Positions 34,649 to 43,930 of a stretch of DNA of 64,000 nucleotides are shown here, piece by piece. Made by a program: the position numbers and the translations under genes. The notes under the pieces were generated by a model. That model saw only the letters and a list, made by a program, of their open reading frames with translations, was not told the origin of the DNA and searched no databases. Source of the stretch: JAEZBP01 sp963832725. Its GTDB lineage: Bacteria; Myxococcota_A; Polyangia; Polyangiales; Sandaracinaceae. The stretch's first letter is position 1. Each line of letters begins with the position of its first letter. The stretch spans positions 1,240,001 through 1,304,000 of the forward strand of contig CAWHVG010000005.1 in assembly GCA_963832725.1 (NCBI GenBank). The letters run 5' to 3'.

Positions 34649-36587
34649 TCAGCGCCCGCCCTGCCGCAACCAACCGCCGCGGCCGGTCGGCCACTCGAGG
34701 CAGTTGGTCGCGGCGCCGGGCAGATCCCGAGATCTGAACGCCGCCGTCCCCGCCCCCGAGCGTGTCTTTGAGCGAGAGGATCAGCTCCGGCTGGCCGTCC
34801 CCGTCCACGTCCGCGATGGTCGGCGCGGACATCGAGCCGCGCCCGTCGAGCTCCACGCTGTGCAGCTCGACGCCGTTCGCGTTGAGGACGATCAGCTGCG
34901 CGGGCGTGTCCGGCATCCGCGGATCGCCGGAGGAGTAGGTGGTGAAGATCACCTCGGGCGCTCCGTCGCCGTTCAGATCCGCGATCAGCGCCTCGCTCGC
35001 GCCCACGTAGGGCGAGGGACCCATGCCGAAGGGGTACGCCCAGAGCTGCGCCCCGTCCGCACCGAAGGCGTAGAGGTTTCCGTCGTACGCCGGCGCCACG
35101 ATCTCCAGCCCGGGCCGGTCGCTGAGCTCACCGACGCTCGGCGAAGGCTTGGTCGGCACGATGTTGGCGCCGAGCGAGACACCGTCCTGATGGAGCGGCG
35201 GGCCGGTGTCGATCGGCGTCTCCCAGCCCGCGAGCCGCGTCATGTCCGGCTCCAGCACCCAGAAGGTCACGCCCTGATTCATCGTGCTCGAGCTGCTCTC
35301 GTGGTCGCCGACCAGCACGAGCTCGAGGTCGCCGTCTCCGTCGATGTCGGCCATCGCGGGCGGACTATAGGTGAACTCCGAGCGGTCCCCGTCGCCCCAG
35401 CCCTGCTGGGAGAGTGACAGATCGTGATAGGCCTCGACGGCGGTCACCACGCGGTCGGTGAAGCTCGCGTCGGTGGTGAAGGGCACGCCGTCGCGGTCGA
35501 AGATGCCGAAACCGATCGCGTCGTAGGTGGAGACGACGTCGAGGTAGCCGTCGCCGTCCAGATCGGCGAGGCCGATGTTCTGGTTGTACCCGCCGAAGTC
35601 CCAGCAGGCCTCGGCGGGAGGCGCCGGATCGCAGATGTCGTGGTCCACCTCGGGCCACCCGTCGCGCAAGCTTCCGTCGAGCTCGAAGACAGCAGTGGCC
35701 GGGCCGGTGTTGGACTTGTTGACGACGATCTCGAAGCGGCCGTCGCCGTCCAGGTCGCCGGCGGTGATCGCGCGGACCTCGTCCGAGCCGCCGAAGTGCG
35801 CCGGCCAGCCCGGCATCAGCTCGCCCGTGTGATCGTACACCGCCACGTTCCCGTCCCCGTTGGCGTCGGCGCCGACCGCGATCTCCAGGTTCCCGTCTCC
35901 GTCGAAGTCGCCGATCGCCGGTGAGGCCCACATCCGCGTGTTGCCGTGGTCGTCCGAGTCGGAGGCGGAGTGTCCCCAGGCTGCCCGCCACAGCATCGAG
36001 CCGTCGTGGCTCCAGGCGTAGAGCACGGAGTGCCGGGCGGCGACGATCTCCATCTGCCCGTCGCCGTCCAGATCCACCACCGCCGGCGAGGCCAGCCAGT
36101 TCTCGTCCCAGCTCGCCGGCAGCGTCTGTCGCAGGGTCGGCGCCTGGACATCGCCGCTCGCGCCGCCGGACGCGGGCGCGCAGGCCGTCGACGTGTCGTG
36201 CGCGCAGGCACCGTCGCCGCTCGGATGGAAGCCGGCCGCGCAGGAGCGGCAGTTGGGACCGAGGTAGCCGTCGGCGCAGGTGCAGACGACGTCCCCCGAC
36301 GCGTCGTCGCAGCTCCCGCCACCGTTCTGCTCGTTGCACGTGTCGCCGCCGCAGGTCACCGGCAAGCAGGCCGCGCCATCAGCGACGTACCCGGATGCGC
36401 ACGCGTCGCAGCGAGCGCCGCGATAGCCGTCGGTGCAGGTGCAGACCGCCGTGCCGGAGCTGTCGTCGCAGCTCCCGCCGCCGTTGGCCTCGTTGCAGAC
36501 GTTCGCGGAGCAGCTCGCGGGCGAGGGGGACGAGCCACAGCTCGAGGCGAGGGCGAGGACGAAGAGACAGACGCAGATTCGGATCAC
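34649..36587 (-). CDS. EGF-like / FG-GAP repeat lipoprotein, frameshifted near 34729
   Basis: Surface-type lipoprotein of about 645 residues. Signal MIRICVCLFVLALASSC, then two EGF-like cysteine modules (VCNEANGGGSCDD, CNEQNGGGSCDD) and a beta-propeller of at least seven FG-GAP/VCBS units such as DLDGDGQMEIV, DFDGDGNLEIAVGAD and DVDGDGQPELIL, whose Asp-rich loops usually bind calcium. The end is shifted: after GGDGGVQI one extra base near 34729 hides DLPGAATNCLEWPTGRGG, which runs to a stop at 34649. Without that correction the frame reads straight into mrp. Role is probably adhesion or a surface protein; no ligand can be named. Confidence 0.87.
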
Positions 36588-36790
36588 GAGACGAGTGTGC
36601 CCGAGACCGTTCTCACGTCGAAGGGGCGTCGACGATGCGGTGAAGAAACTCGCTGCTCCGCTCTTGGTCGGTCAGAGCCGTCCGTCCGTCGGCCTGTCCA
36701 CCATCCGCCGGCCCACGCAGAGGGGATCCCCGGCCCGCGGAGACTCTCTACGAGCTTGGCGCCCGCGGGCTCGGGTGGGACGCTGCCGAG

Positions 36791-37945
36791 GTGACGTATC
36801 GTCAAGACCTCCGGGGCTGCTCTTCCTGCGAGGGTAGTAGCGTGCCGCTCTACGAGCTGCCGTCGGGCAGGCGCCTCTGCATGACGTGCATCCGCAAGCT
36901 GGCGCGTCTCGCGCGCCGATGGCTTCTCGTGGCGGCCGTGCTCGGAATCACGCCCTATCTCGCGTGGGCGAGCTGCGCGGCTCGGATCACGGACGAGGAC
37001 GTCGGCGGCAATCTCTGGCTCGCGGCGTCGTGTGTCCTCGTCCCGTTCGCGCTCATGGCGGCCGGAACGGCCCGGCGCGCCGCGCGCGATGGCGGTTTCG
37101 AGCGACTGCAAATGCTCGCGTCGGGGACGATCGCGCTCGCGCTGACCAGCCCCGTGGTGACCTTCTTCCTCGGGGTCCTCTGGGAGCCGGGGTTCAGCTA
37201 CACGCGCGGACGCGCCCACCGGCGCCGCGGGCGCGCACGCACCCCCGACCACGCTTCACGCGCAGACTGGCTGCACGACGTGGGGCACGTCGGAGACGCA
37301 CCGCCGGAGGCGGCGCGCGGATGGCGCCTCAACGCCGCGACCGAGACGGCGTCCGTAGCGGCGTTCTCCCACCTCGCGGCCGAGCTGCTCGCCCTCGGCG
37401 CGCCGCCACGGCTCATCGCGGAGGCCCACGAAGACGCGCTCGACGAGATCCGGCACGCCCGCCTCTGCTATGCCCTCGCCACCGCGATCGACGGGCGACC
37501 GATGGGCCCTGCCGCCTTCGCACCTGCCAGGCTCGCGCGGGAAGGACGCCTCGACGTCGTCGAGCTCGTGCGGGACTGCGTCGTGGAGTCGTGCCTATAC
37601 GAAGCGGCGTCCGCGCGCGTGGCGGCGACCCTCGCTGCGCGCGACGACCTCCCGGCGGGAATCGCGGAGGTACTCGCCGTGATTGCAGAGGACGAGGCCC
37701 GCCATGCCGCCCACGGGTTCGAGATTGGCGCCTGGTGCGTCCGCGTCGGCCCTCCCGCCACCCTCGACGAAGCGCGGCGCGCGCTCCGGGACGCGGGCAC
37801 GCCGAGCACCACCGGGCTCGTCGACGGGCTCGAGCCCTGGGGCCTCGCCGGGCCGACGATCTGGCTCGAGGGCGTGCGCACCGCGTACGGCGAGGTCGAG
37901 ACCAGACTGAGCGAGCTCGCCGACGCAGAACGCGCCGCCGCCTGA
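36791..37945 (+). CDS. Zinc-ribbon, membrane-anchored ferritin-like protein
   Basis: 384 residues with an unusual layout. The N terminus has two CxxC knuckles (GCSSC and LCMTC), then two or three hydrophobic helices (WLLVAAVLGITPYLAWAS; IALALTSPVVTFFLGVLW) and a basic linker. The C-terminal part (about residues 175-340) is a four-helix, diiron-type ferritin-like bundle: ATETASVAAFSHLAAELL, EAHEDALDEIRHARL, VVESCLYEAAS and AEDEARHAAHG supply the expected Glu and ExxH ligands. GTG start. An oxidase or iron-handling role at the membrane is inferred. Confidence 0.7.
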   Translation: MTYRQDLRGCSSCEGSSVPLYELPSGRRLCMTCIRKLARLARRWLLVAAVLGITPYLAWASCAARITDEDVGGNLWLAASCVLVPFALMAAGTARRAARDGGFERLQMLASGTIALALTSPVVTFFLGVLWEPGFSYTRGRAHRRRGRARTPDHASRADWLHDVGHVGDAPPEAARGWRLNAATETASVAAFSHLAAELLALGAPPRLIAEAHEDALDEIRHARLCYALATAIDGRPMGPAAFAPARLAREGRLDVVELVRDCVVESCLYEAASARVAATLAARDDLPAGIAEVLAVIAEDEARHAAHGFEIGAWCVRVGPPATLDEARRALRDAGTPSTTGLVDGLEPWGLAGPTIWLEGVRTAYGEVETRLSELADAERAAA

Positions 37946-38149
37946 CGCCAGGTGTGTCGCGGACCGCGGCCCGACTCGCAGCTCGGAGGGCCTGGTTCGT
38001 CTCGCTATCCGGCGCCCCGGGGTTCGCGCTGCTCCACACCATCCCGGATGGCCGCCTCGACGTCGGCGTGCTGCGCGCCCCGAACGCGCTCAGCCGCGAA
38101 GCTGCGCCCGCTCGGCTTGGAGGTCGGCTTGCGATGAATGTCGCGCCTC

Positions 38150-38923
38150 TCAGCCGGAGGCCTGGGCGAGCGCGGCGAGGGCGCGCGCGAGCGCGGCGTT
38201 CGCGAGGGCACGGCCCCAGCCGCTCGGGTCCGAGAAGCCGCGATCTTCGGCGTTGGCCAACGTGCGGGCCAGCCGGCCGCGCAGAGGGTCGGGCGGGTCG
38301 TGCTCGGCGAGCGCCAACGCGACGGAGAGGACCTCTTCGTCGAGCACGTCGCGGTGGAGCGCGTCGGCGATGCGACCGTGGAAGGCGCCGCCGCGGGTCG
38401 CTTGCACGCGGGTCAGGGCGTAGAGCACGCGAGCCCGCTCGACCGGGTCGCGAGCACCGCTGAGAAGCGCGATTAGGATGGGCTCCACCTCGCGGTCGGC
38501 CTCCGGGAAGTGCGCGACCATGCACGCCGCGACCCGCGCCGCTTCGGGATCGGTGGCCGTTCTCGCCAGGCGAAGGAGCGAAGGAACGAGCGCCCTGAAT
38601 GCCTCGCTCGGATTCGATCGCGGAGGATTGTCGGCGGCCGCGAGCGCAGAAGCCAAGCGCACGAGGAGCGCCGAGGCCTCCGGGTAGCCGCGGGAGGTGG
38701 CCAGCGCGCCGAGATAGGGAATGCCTTCGGCGGCGGCATCGATTCCGCCCCCTCGCAGGAGCAGGTCCGAGACGGCGTCGAGCCCGCGCGCCCGGACACG
38801 AGCGTCCGGATCGACGAGCAGCTCCACCGCCTCGCGCACGCGCGGCGACGCCTTCGCCAGCTCGCCTTCCAGCGAGCCGAGGCGCGACCGATGAGAGCCG
38901 GAGCCGCGTCGGGAGCCGCGCAT
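38150..38923 (-). CDS. HEAT-repeat-like helical protein
   Basis: 257 residues, entirely alpha-helical, made of HEAT/ARM-like pairs: VDPDARVRARGLDAVSDLLL, LLRLARTATDPEAARVAACM and RDPVERARVLYALTRVQATRG. The N terminus is Arg/Ser/Gly-rich (MRGSRRGSGSHRSR). No catalytic motif; HEAT proteins are scaffolds or adaptors. The ATG at 38923 falls inside a 60-bp dispersed repeat whose second copy lies at 39948, so the start may instead be further downstream. No clear ribosome site is seen. Confidence 0.65.
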   Translation of the reverse strand: MRGSRRGSGSHRSRLGSLEGELAKASPRVREAVELLVDPDARVRARGLDAVSDLLLRGGGIDAAAEGIPYLGALATSRGYPEASALLVRLASALAAADNPPRSNPSEAFRALVPSLLRLARTATDPEAARVAACMVAHFPEADREVEPILIALLSGARDPVERARVLYALTRVQATRGGAFHGRIADALHRDVLDEEVLSVALALAEHDPPDPLRGRLARTLANAEDRGFSDPSGWGRALANAALARALAALAQASG

Positions 38924-38972
38924 CGAGGAGCGATGTTCGCAGCGGAGAGGCCGCGCGTAAATGAGCGCGTGG
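38913..38972. repeat. Dispersed 60-bp repeat, copy 1
   Basis: GAGCCGCGCATCGAGG and the following GCGATGTTCGCAGC, ending AGCGCGTGG, match the stretch at 39948-40009 over about 60 bases with small indels. The copies are in the same orientation and bracket the transposase relic and the AATT-tract repeats. Confidence 0.7.
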
Positions 38973-39074
38973 ATTGGGTGCGGCGTCGCTCGATGTACCG
39001 CGGGGCCTTCCGGGGTGAGACCGGCGCTCGGCTGCCACGCAGAAGCGAGCACGTGGCAACGCGACCCAGCGGAT

Positions 39075-39403
39075 TGACATCCGGATCCTGGCCAACGCCA
39101 AGCGCAACCCGGATGCGCCTGCTCGAGATCATCACCGAGCCCGATGACATCGCGCGCGTCATGGCCGACCTCGGCGGCGACGACGCGGCCCGCGCGCCGC
39201 CTCGGCGGCCTCGTCCTTCGCCCGCCGGACCGCTCCGAGCCCGAGCCGCCGACTCGACGCGCGCGGCGGCTCGGGCTCGGAATTCGGCGCCCGCCGGCGC
39301 CGGCTCGGCGGACCAGGCCCTCCCCGCGGCCCGCGAAGTGACCGCCTCGTCGGCCGAGGGGGTGACGGCGGCGAATGCGAACGGTGGCTCGGCGGAGGAG
39401 TGA
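39075..39403 (+). pseudogene. Decayed transposase C-terminal fragment (IS91-like)
   Basis: From about 39113 the frame reads MRLLEIITEPDDIARVMADL followed by a Pro/Arg-rich tail (APPRRPRPSPAG). This matches the end of a common myxobacterial transposase type, where a CPxCG zinc knuckle precedes MRLL. Here the knuckle is gone: the preceding codons read WPTPSATR. No upstream transposase sequence, inverted repeats or target duplication is visible. I infer a relic from pattern memory alone. Confidence 0.35.
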
Positions 39404-39476
39404 GCACGTTCAGCGATTGCGGCAAGGAGGTCCGCGGCCAAGGCGCCGCGTTCCACTCGGCCAGTCGGCAACTCGT

Positions 39477-39806
39477 CGGCCTCGACGCCAAATTCGACGC
39501 TCGAGACGCGTTTCTGGGCGGCCTCGACGCCAAATTCGACGCTTGAAACGCGTTCTGGGCGGCCTCGACGCCGAATTCAGCGGCTGCGACCGGCTTCCGG
39601 CCGGCGCAGTCACCACCGGCAGCCTCTGCCGCCGACTTCTGGCCGCGAGGGCGCGACCTGCCATCTTTGCCGCCGGCTTCCGAGCCGCCCAGGACGCGAT
39701 TCAACGCTCGAAACGCCGCCAAGGCGGCTTCGACGCCGAATTTCAGCACCTCGAAACGCCGCCAAGGCGGGCTCGACGGCGAATTCAGCCCCTCGAACTT
39801 CGTCGA
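39477..39806. repeat. Imperfect 41-43 bp repeats with AATT tracts
   Basis: GGCCTCGACGCCAAATTCGA starts units at 39477 and 39519, and GGCCTCGACGCCGAATTCAG one at 39560 (periods 42 and 41). A related pair, AAGGCGG-CTTCGACGCCGAA, lies at 39721 and 39764 (period 43). AAATTC or GAATTC recurs in each unit. Confidence 0.75.
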
Positions 39807-39947
39807 GGCCGAAAAGCTCTCTCCCGCAGGCGGGCGCGCGCGGCGCGGGAGCCCGGCCATCGAGCCCCGCGAGGGGCCTCCTCTTCGAGGATTCGGCGGC
39901 CCAACGCCTGGGGTTGGCGAGGCGAGCCGCGTGCGATGAGACGCCGT

Positions 39948-40009
39948 GAGCCGCGCATCGAGGCGATGTTCGCAGCCCAGACGCCGCGCGCGAACGAGCG
40001 AGCGCGTGG
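39948..40009. repeat. Dispersed 60-bp repeat, copy 2
   Basis: Second copy of the element at 38913-38972, same orientation: GAGCCGCGCATCGAGG then GCGATGTTCGCAGC and AGCGCGTGG. It lies 84 bases past the stop side of the leftward methyltransferase gene. Confidence 0.7.
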
Positions 40010-40092
40010 CCCGGCGCCTGACCGCGCGTCGGCGCGAACGAGCGCTCGATTCCGGCGTCTTCGATGTCCGGCGCTCACCGGCAGAGCGACGC

Positions 40093-40818
40093 TCAGCTCG
40101 GCGCGAGGCCGATCAGGATGCGGTTCATCGGCGTGATCGCCTCGGGGATGGCCGACCAGGCGACCTCGAAGCCGCGCGCTTCGAGCCGGTAGGTTCGTTC
40201 GACATCGGTGGCGAGCTGCACCCCCAGCGCATCGCGCAGCGCACGCGGCGCGCTCTTGCCGGTCTGCGCGTAGCAGCACGGAACGACCGCCACGGGCCCG
40301 CCCACCGTCAGCGCGGCGTCGATGGCGCGGTCGGTGCGGACGCCGCAGGCGTGCACGGCGATGATTGCGGCTCCGTCGTCGAGGTGGTCGGCGGCGCGCT
40401 CGATGTCGTCTTTGACGCGCCGGACCTTGCCGGCCGTCCAGGGCGCGGCCTCGCAGACCGCCTCGTACACCAGGTGGGCGTTCTTCGGCTCCTCGCGGTC
40501 GAGCAGGACGACCTTCTCGACACTCCGCTCGAACGCCGCGAAGAGGAGACCCGTCAGCCCGTGGCCACAGCAGAGATCCGCCATCACCGGCTGGCGCAGG
40601 CGCTTTCGCGTACGCGCGAAGACCTCGAACGACTCCAGCACCTCCTTGATGCTGATGGCACGCCGTTCCGCCAGCGCGGCCACCACCCGCTCGACCAGCG
40701 GATCGCCACGAAAATGAGGCGCCGACTTCCGGTCGAGCCGAAACGTCGAGCGCGCGGCCCAGCTCAGCGCCGGGTCGTCGAACGCTTTGAAGATGCGAAA
40801 TCGCGTGGGGTCGCCCAT
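40093..40818 (-). CDS. SAM-dependent methyltransferase-like protein
   Basis: 241 residues with a Rossmann methyltransferase core: motif I is MADLCCGHGLTGLLFAAFE, the acidic strand-2 end is VVLLDREEPKNA, and IIAVHACGVRTDRAID forms strand 4. VVPCCYAQTGKSAPRALRDA resembles Methyltransf_32/METTL25-like proteins. The substrate is unknown. Start ATG 40818 (MGDPTRFRIFKAF). It stands alone beside the repeat-rich region. Confidence 0.78.
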   Translation of the reverse strand: MGDPTRFRIFKAFDDPALSWAARSTFRLDRKSAPHFRGDPLVERVVAALAERRAISIKEVLESFEVFARTRKRLRQPVMADLCCGHGLTGLLFAAFERSVEKVVLLDREEPKNAHLVYEAVCEAAPWTAGKVRRVKDDIERAADHLDDGAAIIAVHACGVRTDRAIDAALTVGGPVAVVPCCYAQTGKSAPRALRDALGVQLATDVERTYRLEARGFEVAWSAIPEAITPMNRILIGLAPS

Positions 40819-41091
40819 CGATCAGAGCCCTCGTCCCGCGCAGGGTGTCGAATTCACCGCCTCGACGCATGCCGGCGGCGGGCGCTGGCTCACGCCGCAC
40901 GACCGCGAGCCCCTTTCTCGGGCCGCGGACACTGAAGAGACGAGCTCGCGTTGCCTCCTGAGGGTGGCCTTCGCCGCCCTGTCGACCGACGCAACTCTCT
41001 TCTCCCCGAGGGGCCCTGCGGCCGGATCCACTCTCGCGCGATCGACACGCCGGCGCGCCCCTTGCCGCTCCGGTCTCAGGGCCCCAGTAGA

Positions 41092-41556
41092 ATGCGGATG
41101 ATGCTCGACGTGGGCCACGCCGCTCCGACATTTCACGCTCAGTCCACCGACGGCCGCGAGATTGATCTCGAGGACTTCCGCGGCCGCTACGTGGTGCTGT
41201 ACTTCTTCCCCAAGGCCTTCACTCCGGGCTGCACCGCGCAAGCGCGTCGCTTTCGGGACAACTACCCCGAGCTGAAGGAGCTCGGAGCCGAGGTCATCGG
41301 GGTCAGCGTCGACGACCACGCAACCCAGTGCGAGTTCGCGTCCAGCAATCGCGTCGATTTCCCGATGGTCGGCGACAAAGACCGCACCTTGAGCGACGCC
41401 TACGGTGTGCGGCACGCGCTCCTGCCCTTCGACAAGCGCGTCACCTACGTCGTGGGCCCCGACGGGAAGATCGCCGCCAAGTTCCACCACGAGTTCCAGA
41501 TCAACCGCCATCTCGACGACGTGGTCGCGTTCCTCAGGAAATCGCAGCGGGGCTGA
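41092..41556 (+). CDS. Peroxiredoxin (AhpC/TSA, Bcp-like)
   Basis: Thiol peroxidase reducing H2O2 and organic hydroperoxides. 154 residues. The peroxidatic Cys lies in FPKAFTPGCTAQARRF; the preceding YVVLYFF strand and GVSVDDHATQCEFAS (with a candidate resolving Cys) fit Bcp/PrxQ-type enzymes. ATG 41092, 41098 and 41101 are all in frame; the choice does not affect the domain. Electrons would come from thioredoxin, encoded elsewhere in the window. It converges with the TRAP operon. Confidence 0.93.
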   Translation: MRMMLDVGHAAPTFHAQSTDGREIDLEDFRGRYVVLYFFPKAFTPGCTAQARRFRDNYPELKELGAEVIGVSVDDHATQCEFASSNRVDFPMVGDKDRTLSDAYGVRHALLPFDKRVTYVVGPDGKIAAKFHHEFQINRHLDDVVAFLRKSQRG

Positions 41557-41598
41557 GCAGAGCTCGCCCGGCGGTCTTCACCTTCGCCGAGCGCCGGA

Positions 41599-42630
41599 TC
41601 AGTCGCCCTCGCTCGCCCCGGCACGCCGGGCCCGCTCGACGGACGCTTCGAGCACTTCGAGGACGCGACGGCCGCGCGGACCGGTCATCTCGATGTACTG
41701 CTCGCGGACCGGCTGAGCGCGCTCACGAAAACGCGCTCGTTCCTCGTCGTTCAGCCGCGTCACGTGCAGGTCGGGGCGCCGCTCGCGGATGCGATCGAGG
41801 CGCTCGCGGTTGTAGCGCAGCTGGATCTCGAAGATTTCCGTCTGGAGCTCGTCCAAGACGTCGTTCAGCATCTGCCGGCGCTCGGGTGAGAGCCCGTTCA
41901 CGAACGTCGGGTTGGCGGCGACCGTGGTGACGAACTCCGCGTGCTGCGGGAAGATCAGCCAGTCGGTCACCTCGTAGAAGCTCATCTCCTCGATGGCGAA
42001 GACGGGGTTGACCTGGCCCTCGATCATGTGGAGCTGAAGACCGCTGTAGACCTCCGAGTAGGGGAGCGGCGTCGGGCTCGCGCCGTACGCGTCGTAGCTC
42101 GCCACGAGCAGCGGCGAAGTCATCACGCGGAAGCGCATGCCGTCGAAGTCTTCGGGCCGGCGCACGTCGTGCTGCGTGGTCCACACCTGCCAGCCCTCTC
42201 CGAAGGCGGTGAGGAAGGAGAGACCCTTCTCCTCGTAGAGGTCGTTCAGCAACGCGACCAGCTCGGGGTCCCGGAGCGCCCGCGCGTTCACCGCCTCGTC
42301 GTCGCTGAGCACGAAGTGCAGCAGGAACGCCTGCACCTCCGGGATGAGCTTGCCGAGGTGGCCGGGCGAGCTCATCGCCAGCTCCAGCGTACCGTTGTAG
42401 AGCTGCTCGGTGAGCTGATCGGAGGTGCCGAGCGTGCCGTAGGGGTAGACGATGACCTGGACTTGGCCGTGCGTTCGCTCCTCGATGAGCTCGCGGAACC
42501 GCTGCGCGTACGCGTCCTGCACCGAGCCGCGCGTCTCCTCGATGGCGAAGCGCCAGATCTCTGGCGCGCCGGCGGGGCGGGCGTTGCAGCCGAAGAGCAG
42601 GAGAGCGAGGACGAGAGCGAGACGCTTCAT
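41599..42630 (-). CDS. dctP: TRAP transporter substrate-binding lipoprotein (DctP family)
   Basis: Captures an organic acid, usually a carboxylate, for the TRAP permease. Lipoprotein signal MKRLALVLALLLFGC, then the DctP fold: RFRELIEERTHGQVQVIVYP, GTLELAMSS and DFDGMRFRVMTSPL, where the second Arg is the usual carboxylate clamp. 343 residues. It follows dctM by seven bases and is last in a dctQ-dctM-dctP operon. Being a lipoprotein is a variation on the usual free periplasmic form. Confidence 0.93.
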   Translation of the reverse strand: MKRLALVLALLLFGCNARPAGAPEIWRFAIEETRGSVQDAYAQRFRELIEERTHGQVQVIVYPYGTLGTSDQLTEQLYNGTLELAMSSPGHLGKLIPEVQAFLLHFVLSDDEAVNARALRDPELVALLNDLYEEKGLSFLTAFGEGWQVWTTQHDVRRPEDFDGMRFRVMTSPLLVASYDAYGASPTPLPYSEVYSGLQLHMIEGQVNPVFAIEEMSFYEVTDWLIFPQHAEFVTTVAANPTFVNGLSPERRQMLNDVLDELQTEIFEIQLRYNRERLDRIRERRPDLHVTRLNDEERARFRERAQPVREQYIEMTGPRGRRVLEVLEASVERARRAGASEGD

Positions 42631-42637
42631 CGGACTG

Positions 42638-43930
42638 CTAGCTCCCGAACGCCAGGTCGCGCAAGAAGAGCGCGATGGGAGGGAAGACGATCAGCGCCAC
42701 CGAGGCGGCGGCGAGAATGAAGATGAAGGGCGGCGTGCCGCGGATGACCTCGAGGTAGGGGCGCTTGAAGATTGCGATGGCCGTGAAGATATCGCAGCCG
42801 AAGGGCGGCGTGGCGGAGCCGATGGCGACCTGCAGCGTGACCAGCGTACCGACCAGCACCGGATCGATGCCCGCCGCCACCGCCACCGGATGGAAGATGG
42901 GGGTGAGGATCAGGATCACCACGATCGGGTCCACGAACATGCAGCCGACGAAATAGGCGACGGCGATCGTGGTCATGATCGTGGCGTAGCCACTCTCGGC
43001 GGAGAGGCCCAGGGTGCCGGTGAGGAGCTGGGTCGGCAGCTCGGCGTAGGAGATGACCCAGCTGAACGCGGCGCCGGCGCCGACCAGCACGAAGACGACG
43101 GAGGTGACCAGGCCGGTGTTGAGCGCCAGCTTGGGCAGGTCCTTTGGCTTGAGCTCGCGGTAGACGCCGATCTCCAGGAGAGCGGCGTAGAGCACGCTGA
43201 CCGCGGCCGCCTCCGTCGGGCTGAAGATGCCGGCGTAGATGCCGCCGATGACGATCACCGGGAAGCCGAGCGGCAGGATGGCGCGTTTGACCGCCGTCCA
43301 GCGCTCCGGCCACGTGGCCTTGGCGATCGGCGTGATGTCCATCCTCAGCGTGGCGATCCAGCAATAAACGCAGAACAGGATCAGGATGAGGAGACCTGGG
43401 CCGATGCCGGCGATGAAGAGCTCGCCGATCGAGGTCCCGCTGACCACGCCGTAGACGATCATCCCGATGCTCGGCGGGATGAGCAGCGCGATGTCGCTCG
43501 CGTTGATGATCAGCGCGGTGGTGAACGAGTCGGGGTAGCCGGCCGCCAGCATCTTGGGCCGGAGCGGGCCGCCGATGGCGACCACCGTGGCCTGGGTCGA
43601 GCCGCTGAGCGCGCCGAAGAGCGTGCAGCTCACGGCCGTGGTGATGGGCAGGCCGGCGCGAACGTGCCCGACGAAGCGCGAGACGAGGTCGAGGAGGCGA
43701 TCGGCCGCTTGCCCTCGCGTCATGATCTCGGCCGCGAAGATGAACATCGGTACCGCGATCAGCGCGGCCGGGCTCACCCCGCCGATCATCTGCTGGACCA
43801 GGGTCGAGGGATCGGCCCGCGGGAACCACACCAACACCGTCACCATCGCGGCTGCCGTCAGCGGCACCTTCATCGGATAGCCGAGGAAGAGCAGGAGGAG
43901 CATCAGCCCCAAAATGACCAGCGCCATCAT
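42638..43930 (-). CDS. dctM: TRAP transporter large permease (DctM)
   Basis: Sodium-coupled inner-membrane permease with about twelve helices in 430 residues. It shows MFIFAAEIMTRG, FGALSGSTQATVVAIGGPLR and SDIALLIPPSIGMIVYGVVS, the conserved DctM segments, and ATPPFGCDIFTAIAIFK near the end. The ATG at 43930 overlaps the dctQ stop by one base. It works with DctQ and DctP on an unidentified, probably acidic substrate. Confidence 0.95.
   Translation of the reverse strand: MMALVILGLMLLLLFLGYPMKVPLTAAAMVTVLVWFPRADPSTLVQQMIGGVSPAALIAVPMFIFAAEIMTRGQAADRLLDLVSRFVGHVRAGLPITTAVSCTLFGALSGSTQATVVAIGGPLRPKMLAAGYPDSFTTALIINASDIALLIPPSIGMIVYGVVSGTSIGELFIAGIGPGLLILILFCVYCWIATLRMDITPIAKATWPERWTAVKRAILPLGFPVIVIGGIYAGIFSPTEAAAVSVLYAALLEIGVYRELKPKDLPKLALNTGLVTSVVFVLVGAGAAFSWVISYAELPTQLLTGTLGLSAESGYATIMTTIAVAYFVGCMFVDPIVVILILTPIFHPVAVAAGIDPVLVGTLVTLQVAIGSATPPFGCDIFTAIAIFKRPYLEVIRGTPPFIFILAAASVALIVFPPIALFLRDLAFGS

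Larger units (their letters stand above)
39404..40092. other. Gene-free, repeat-rich region
   Basis: About 690 bases with no credible gene. It contains AATT-tract repeats (39477-39806), the second copy of a 60-bp dispersed repeat (39948-40009), and a strongly GC-rich remainder. Open frames on either strand are Ala/Arg-rich and look like by-products of composition. Confidence 0.55.

Noticed and set aside
32991..36587. One 1198-residue minus-strand frame joining the FG-GAP lipoprotein to Mrp
   Set aside because: The join is an artefact of a one-base shift near 34729. The middle is Arg/Ala-rich and lacks domains; the FG-GAP tail continues in another frame to its own stop at 34649.
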